From positions 39,937 through 73,988 of the forward strand of contig DGTJ01000049.1 in assembly GCA_002393725.1 (NCBI GenBank): DNA of 34,052 nucleotides, in the 5' to 3' direction. The position numbers and the translations under genes were made by a program. Under the pieces are notes generated by a model. That model had not been told where the DNA came from. It did no database searches and saw only the letters and a program-made list of their open reading frames with translations. Below are positions 30,846 to 34,052 of the stretch, piece after piece; the stretch's first letter is position 1, and the number at the start of each line of letters is the position of its first letter. The stretch comes from Prevotella sp. UBA4339. Lineage in GTDB: Bacteria; Bacteroidota; Bacteroidia; Bacteroidales; Bacteroidaceae.

Positions 30846-32778
30846 AAGTGAATAAGTTAAAGTGTTCCATACCGTTAGGATTAATAAATATAGGCGTCTG
30901 CTTGAAGTTGGTTATTCTGCGGACTTCCTTATACAGGAACTGCTCTAATGCCTGGGTGGAGAGCCCTTCGTCAAACTGCTGGCGTGCGCCTCCATTGAAG
31001 GCTTCTATCAGGGCTTTTGTGAATGCTCCGTTACCCCAGTTGGGGTCTTCCTTCGATTTGGTGTCACTGGCACTTGATGCAAATAGCAGCATGCCGTTCT
31101 TGGTCCTGCGCAGCTGTTCTATAAAATGTGTTGTAGCTGCGGAGCGGTTACCCTCCAGAAGTGCTGCAGAGTAGCAGGCATCGGTGAATACCACTAATTT
31201 GCAGTTGATATCCTCAGCCATGTTCCTGAAGTCGCTTGAACTGAAGCAGTTGTACAGTTTGTCTGTTCTTCCTCCATATGGCATGAAGTAGAATCTGTCT
31301 TTCTCGTCACGATATCCGTGCCCTGCATAATAGAAAATACAGATGTCGTTTGGCGACGCTTCTTGCTGAAGCCACTCCATAGCCTCGAAGATGTCAGCTC
31401 GCTCAGCTTCCTTGTCAATGAGTAGTTTCACCTGTACATCAGAAAATGGCAAGCCTTTCTTCTTTGAGATAGCATTTGCGAAGTCGCGTGCATCCTTTGT
31501 GCTGAACTTCAGGGGAGGAAGCTTCTCGTCGTTATAGTCGCCCACTCCTACGGCAACGCAGAACAGACGGGGCAGATCACCCTGTGCTACGTTCTCCCGG
31601 ATCAGGCGGATAGATACCGGTTCGCTGTTTCCTGCCTTGTTATGGGCATAAAGTGTAATCGTACAGTCTCTGTTGGGAACATCCACCTCGATGGTGTTTG
31701 CTTGTTTCACGGCCCTGCTGTCGTCTGGGCCTTTTTTTACAGCATCAACCATTGCCACCACTTCTGTGTTATCTTCTAATCCGTCTGCCAGAAGCTGGTA
31801 TTTCACTTTGACATGATCTGTATGGAAGAATGACTGGTCGCGAGGGAAGAGTATCTTTATCTGTGGCGCCTTCTTTGGCGGCTCCATGCCAGGGGCATAT
31901 ACTATCAGCGGAGCCCGTGGCTCTTCTTTCTTATCTGAGTCATTGGCATCATCAGCGTCTTCGTCATTATCATCATCTGAGTCTCCATTGTTCTCTTCCG
32001 CCTGGCGTTTTATTGGTGTTACAGTGGTAGGTTTTGTGGCGTTTGCGGCCACAACGTTGCCATTGCGCTCATGCAATTCTCCATCGAGTTCTATATCGAA
32101 GGTGGGAAGTTCTGTAGAGACTTCTCGCTGAGGCGCTGCCTTCTTCTTCGACGTCTCAGTATTAGGCTTGGTCTCTACTGGTTTAGAAGCAGGTTTTGTC
32201 TCTGCTGGTTTAGGAGACGCCTTCGTATCTGTAGGCTTGGGGGCAGGATTCGCCTCAGCTGGCCTCTCAGCCACAGGCTCTTCTTTGATGCCCATTGCCG
32301 CATCAGCCTTCTTCTTCCATCTTTTGCCCTCTGCAATATCTTGCTCCACGAGCACACCATGCTCATAGCACTCAGCAAGGGTGAGCTGTGCCTGCGGGAA
32401 ACCGTGATTAGCAGATGACATAAGTAGCTTGAGGGCCTTGTCATAATTGCATGGCACACCTTTTCCGTACATATAGCAGAACGCAAGATTGTATTCTGCT
32501 TTCGGGTAGTCTTTGTTGACGGCACGCTTAAACCACATCACTGCCGAAGGATAGTCCTGCGTGATTCCCTCGCCATTATACAGTGCATAGCCAAGATTGA
32601 ACATTGCCTCAACCTCATCGAATTCAGCTGCCTTCAGGTAATAGCCCACTGCTATGTCATATCGTCCCTTCTCGTAATGATCGTTGGCTTTCTTCAAGAA
32701 CAGCTTCCCTTCGTCGTCGGCAAAGACGAACAAGGTAGCCAAAGCCATGCAGATGGTGATGACAAATCTATTTCTCAT
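30835..32778 (-). CDS. Exported Sel1-repeat caspase-like (peptidase C14) protease
   Basis: A 647-residue cysteine protease with a signal peptide (residues 1 to about 20, ending LFVFA), so it acts outside the cytoplasm. Sel1/TPR-type repeats (about 22-160; AMFNLGYALYNGEG, AEYNLAFCYMYGKG, AQLTLAECYEHG) give a protein-binding platform. A Pro/Lys/Thr-rich linker with KPxETK repeats (about 163-213) and a strongly acidic segment (about 258-280) follow. An Ig-like domain (about 304-395) precedes the caspase-like p20/p10 domain (about 399-640). Catalytic residues are His487 (YYAGHG) and Cys535 (DACYSA), both intact. It shares one base with the CHASE2 stop (TAATG) and overlaps the next gene by 11 nt. 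Prokaryotic caspase-like proteins usually work in signalling or cell death; the exported form and its substrate are unknown. Confidence 0.92.
   Translation of the reverse strand: MRNRFVITICMALATLFVFADDEGKLFLKKANDHYEKGRYDIAVGYYLKAAEFDEVEAMFNLGYALYNGEGITQDYPSAVMWFKRAVNKDYPKAEYNLAFCYMYGKGVPCNYDKALKLLMSSANHGFPQAQLTLAECYEHGVLVEQDIAEGKRWKKKADAAMGIKEEPVAERPAEANPAPKPTDTKASPKPAETKPASKPVETKPNTETSKKKAAPQREVSTELPTFDIELDGELHERNGNVVAANATKPTTVTPIKRQAEENNGDSDDDNDEDADDANDSDKKEEPRAPLIVYAPGMEPPKKAPQIKILFPRDQSFFHTDHVKVKYQLLADGLEDNTEVVAMVDAVKKGPDDSRAVKQANTIEVDVPNRDCTITLYAHNKAGNSEPVSIRLIRENVAQGDLPRLFCVAVGVGDYNDEKLPPLKFSTKDARDFANAISKKKGLPFSDVQVKLLIDKEAERADIFEAMEWLQQEASPNDICIFYYAGHGYRDEKDRFYFMPYGGRTDKLYNCFSSSDFRNMAEDINCKLVVFTDACYSAALLEGNRSAATTHFIEQLRRTKNGMLLFASSASDTKSKEDPNWGNGAFTKALIEAFNGGARQQFDEGLSTQALEQFLYKEVRRITNFKQTPIFINPNGMEHFNLFTYEE
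32164..32247 (-). repeat. Degenerate KPxETK-type repeats in the caspase linker
   Basis: Residues 178-205 of the caspase-like protein repeat a PKPxxTK-like unit about three to four times (PKPTDTK, PKPAETK, SKPVETK) with matching near-repeats in the DNA. Such flexible, positively charged linkers separate folded domains and often vary in length between strains. Confidence 0.6.
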
Positions 32779-33941
32779 TACTTATTCTTATTATAGATTG
32801 ATTTTTTTATGAATTGCCACTTTGTATATTTGCCCAGCATCGTCACTAATGCCGAATACTGAAGCCTGCCCTCTTCCACGAGTGCCATACCAAGCAGAGG
32901 ATAGAGCAGGTTGACGTCATAGTCGAAATGAACGAAAGTTATGAATGCCATCCATACGAGTATGGCAGTAACCATGAAGTAAAAAAGTTTCAGAACGTAT
33001 GATGACATGCTCGCGAATCTTTCGCGCAGCAGATGCCCGGCCCAGGCACAGAAGAGACATACCAGGAATGCCAATACCAGACTACTCCACTTGCTCATGC
33101 TCGATATCTCCTTATGATTCATAAAAGTGGTGGCAGAGTAAGCCAGCACTTTCATTCCAGGCAGTTTCCCCACAGGAGTGATGTGCATGTCGGCTTCTTC
33201 TTCGAGAGTACCGATTATTACGAGCTTATTCTCGAGAAGCTTCTTGTTTTCAAGCACTTTGTCGCAGGGTACCTCAAGAAAGTCAGTATCATCAAACACA
33301 ATAAGCCTTTGACTTATGTCTTTCTTCTCTAAAGGCACACCCATATAAGCGCATGAAGCCATATAAGCCATTGAGTAGGAAATGGTGTCGTTAAGGTTCT
33401 GGGTTAGTGAGTATTTTCTGATGCATCCTCCAGGGCGAAGCTGATCCACATTGCTATAGCCCCACCTGAAATCTGCTATTTCGTGGAAAAACGACTTTGT
33501 CTCATTCGTAAAAGCCCTGGTCTTCGGGTTATAGCCTGTCAGCTTGCATGAAAGTATCTCCTTGTCTTTTCCTGACTCGATGGCATTTACAAGTGATATG
33601 TCGTCAACATCATCAAAACTCGGGCGCTCGAAGATAAGGTCAATCATTACGACTTTTGGTGAGCAACTGTTGACATCAACGATTACCTGAGCGATTGAGT
33701 CTCTGTTTGTAAGTTTTGTGATATCCACAAGAACGATATCCTTGTTCAATTCCTTTGCCTTGTCACTTCTCAACAGTTCGAAATACACATCGGTCATTTT
33801 GAAGTCTTCAAGTGCATGCTTAAGCGGATTGAATATGCTAAGATTCAGAGAGGCAAGCACTAACAGGAATGCCAGTAGGAAAACTGTCAGGCAGATTCCT
33901 ATGTAATCCCAAAATGATGGCTTTATCTTGAATTTAGACAT
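32778..33941 (-). CDS. CHASE2-domain membrane sensor without an output domain
   Basis: A 387-residue inner-membrane protein and first gene of the cassette. One N-terminal helix (about 14-34) leads to an extracytoplasmic CHASE2 domain (about 40-270). The family pattern is visible in IVLVDITKLTNRDSIAQVIV, a Pro-Lys-Val-Val-Met-Ile-Asp-like strand with PKVVMIDLIFERPSFDDVD, and the late KLVIIGTLEEEADMHITPVG before GMKVLAYSATTF. Three further helices follow (about 280-299, 314-338, 341-357), the classical CHASE2 topology, and the protein ends about 30 residues later with a basic tail (KWQFIKKSIYNKNK). CHASE2 proteins normally carry a cyclase, kinase or similar output; here none is present. The signal must be passed to a partner, presumably within the cassette. 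The stop shares one base with the caspase start. Confidence 0.88.
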   Translation of the reverse strand: MSKFKIKPSFWDYIGICLTVFLLAFLLVLASLNLSIFNPLKHALEDFKMTDVYFELLRSDKAKELNKDIVLVDITKLTNRDSIAQVIVDVNSCSPKVVMIDLIFERPSFDDVDDISLVNAIESGKDKEILSCKLTGYNPKTRAFTNETKSFFHEIADFRWGYSNVDQLRPGGCIRKYSLTQNLNDTISYSMAYMASCAYMGVPLEKKDISQRLIVFDDTDFLEVPCDKVLENKKLLENKLVIIGTLEEEADMHITPVGKLPGMKVLAYSATTFMNHKEISSMSKWSSLVLAFLVCLFCAWAGHLLRERFASMSSYVLKLFYFMVTAILVWMAFITFVHFDYDVNLLYPLLGMALVEEGRLQYSALVTMLGKYTKWQFIKKSIYNKNK

Positions 33942-33987
33942 ATTGGTACTCCTTCCCTCTCGTCAATAAATAATATAGTAGCGGGGG

Positions 33988-34018
33988 CAAAGTTAACACT
34001 TTTTTTGAAATTAACAAA
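33988..34018 (-). promoter_or_regulatory. Bacteroidota-type promoter of the CHASE2-caspase cassette
   Basis: On the minus strand TTTG (34018-34015), a 19-nt spacer, then TAACTTTG (33995-33988) is a near-ideal match to the consensus. The predicted transcript starts near 33980 with a leader of about 40 nt before the CHASE2 ATG. No comparable match was seen in the gaps between downstream genes, which supports one operon of at least six genes. The DNA upstream to the window end is AT-rich with no gene seen. Confidence 0.72.
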
Positions 34019-34052
34019 ATTTTTTATCAGAAATTTAGCATCTCAGACATAA

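Overview
The window looks like a chromosomal segment of a gut or rumen Bacteroidota, most likely Prevotella or a close relative. The evidence is a SusC/SusD pair with lipoprotein glycosidases, a hybrid two-component regulator ending in an AraC domain, promoters of the Bacteroidota type (TTTG about 19-21 nt upstream of TAnnTTTG), A-rich rather than Shine-Dalgarno leaders, and a Prevotella-style C-terminal tail on one secreted protein. No tRNA, rRNA, CRISPR array or insertion sequence was seen.

Layout. (1) 1-1623 is the 3' part of a hybrid two-component regulator. It is convergent with a polyprenyl diphosphate synthase (1624-2688, minus). (2) A tight divergent promoter pair (2719-2787) separates that synthase from a plus-strand housekeeping block: an exported M1 metallopeptidase, single-chain PurL, and two short ChrA-type chromate transporter halves. 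(3) 10339-21184 is a beta-glucan-type polysaccharide utilization locus: SusC, SusD, a surface glycan-binding lipoprotein with a duplicated C-terminal module, a BACON-BACON-GH16 lipoprotein, an exported CotH-family protein, and a GH5 lipoprotein. The likely job is capture and surface cleavage of a beta-1,3- or mixed-linkage beta-glucan, with import of oligosaccharides through SusCD. (4) 21228-26786 (minus) is an 1852-residue helicase-nuclease with an N-terminal transglutaminase-like domain. (5) 26830-33941 (minus) is a compact six-gene cassette read from a well-formed promoter at 33988-34018: a CHASE2 membrane sensor without an output domain, an exported Sel1-repeat caspase-like protease, an exported FecR-like/DUF4384-like protein, an exported protein of unknown family, an exported NTF2-like protein, and an exported TPR protein with a probable outer-membrane barrel.

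The cassette in (5) is the best candidate for an undescribed system. It pairs an extracytoplasmic sensor with an extracytoplasmic caspase-like protease and several exported partners, with gene junctions of -11 to +21 nt. The helicase-nuclease lies only 43 nt downstream with no visible terminator or promoter between, so it might be co-transcribed. However, it is cytoplasmic and more GC-rich in hand-counted samples, so a functional link is not established. Other points of interest are a frame-shifting heptanucleotide repeat in the susD signal-peptide codons, a CotH-type kinase-fold protein inside a glycan locus, and a strong intercistronic hairpin between the binding protein and the GH16 gene.
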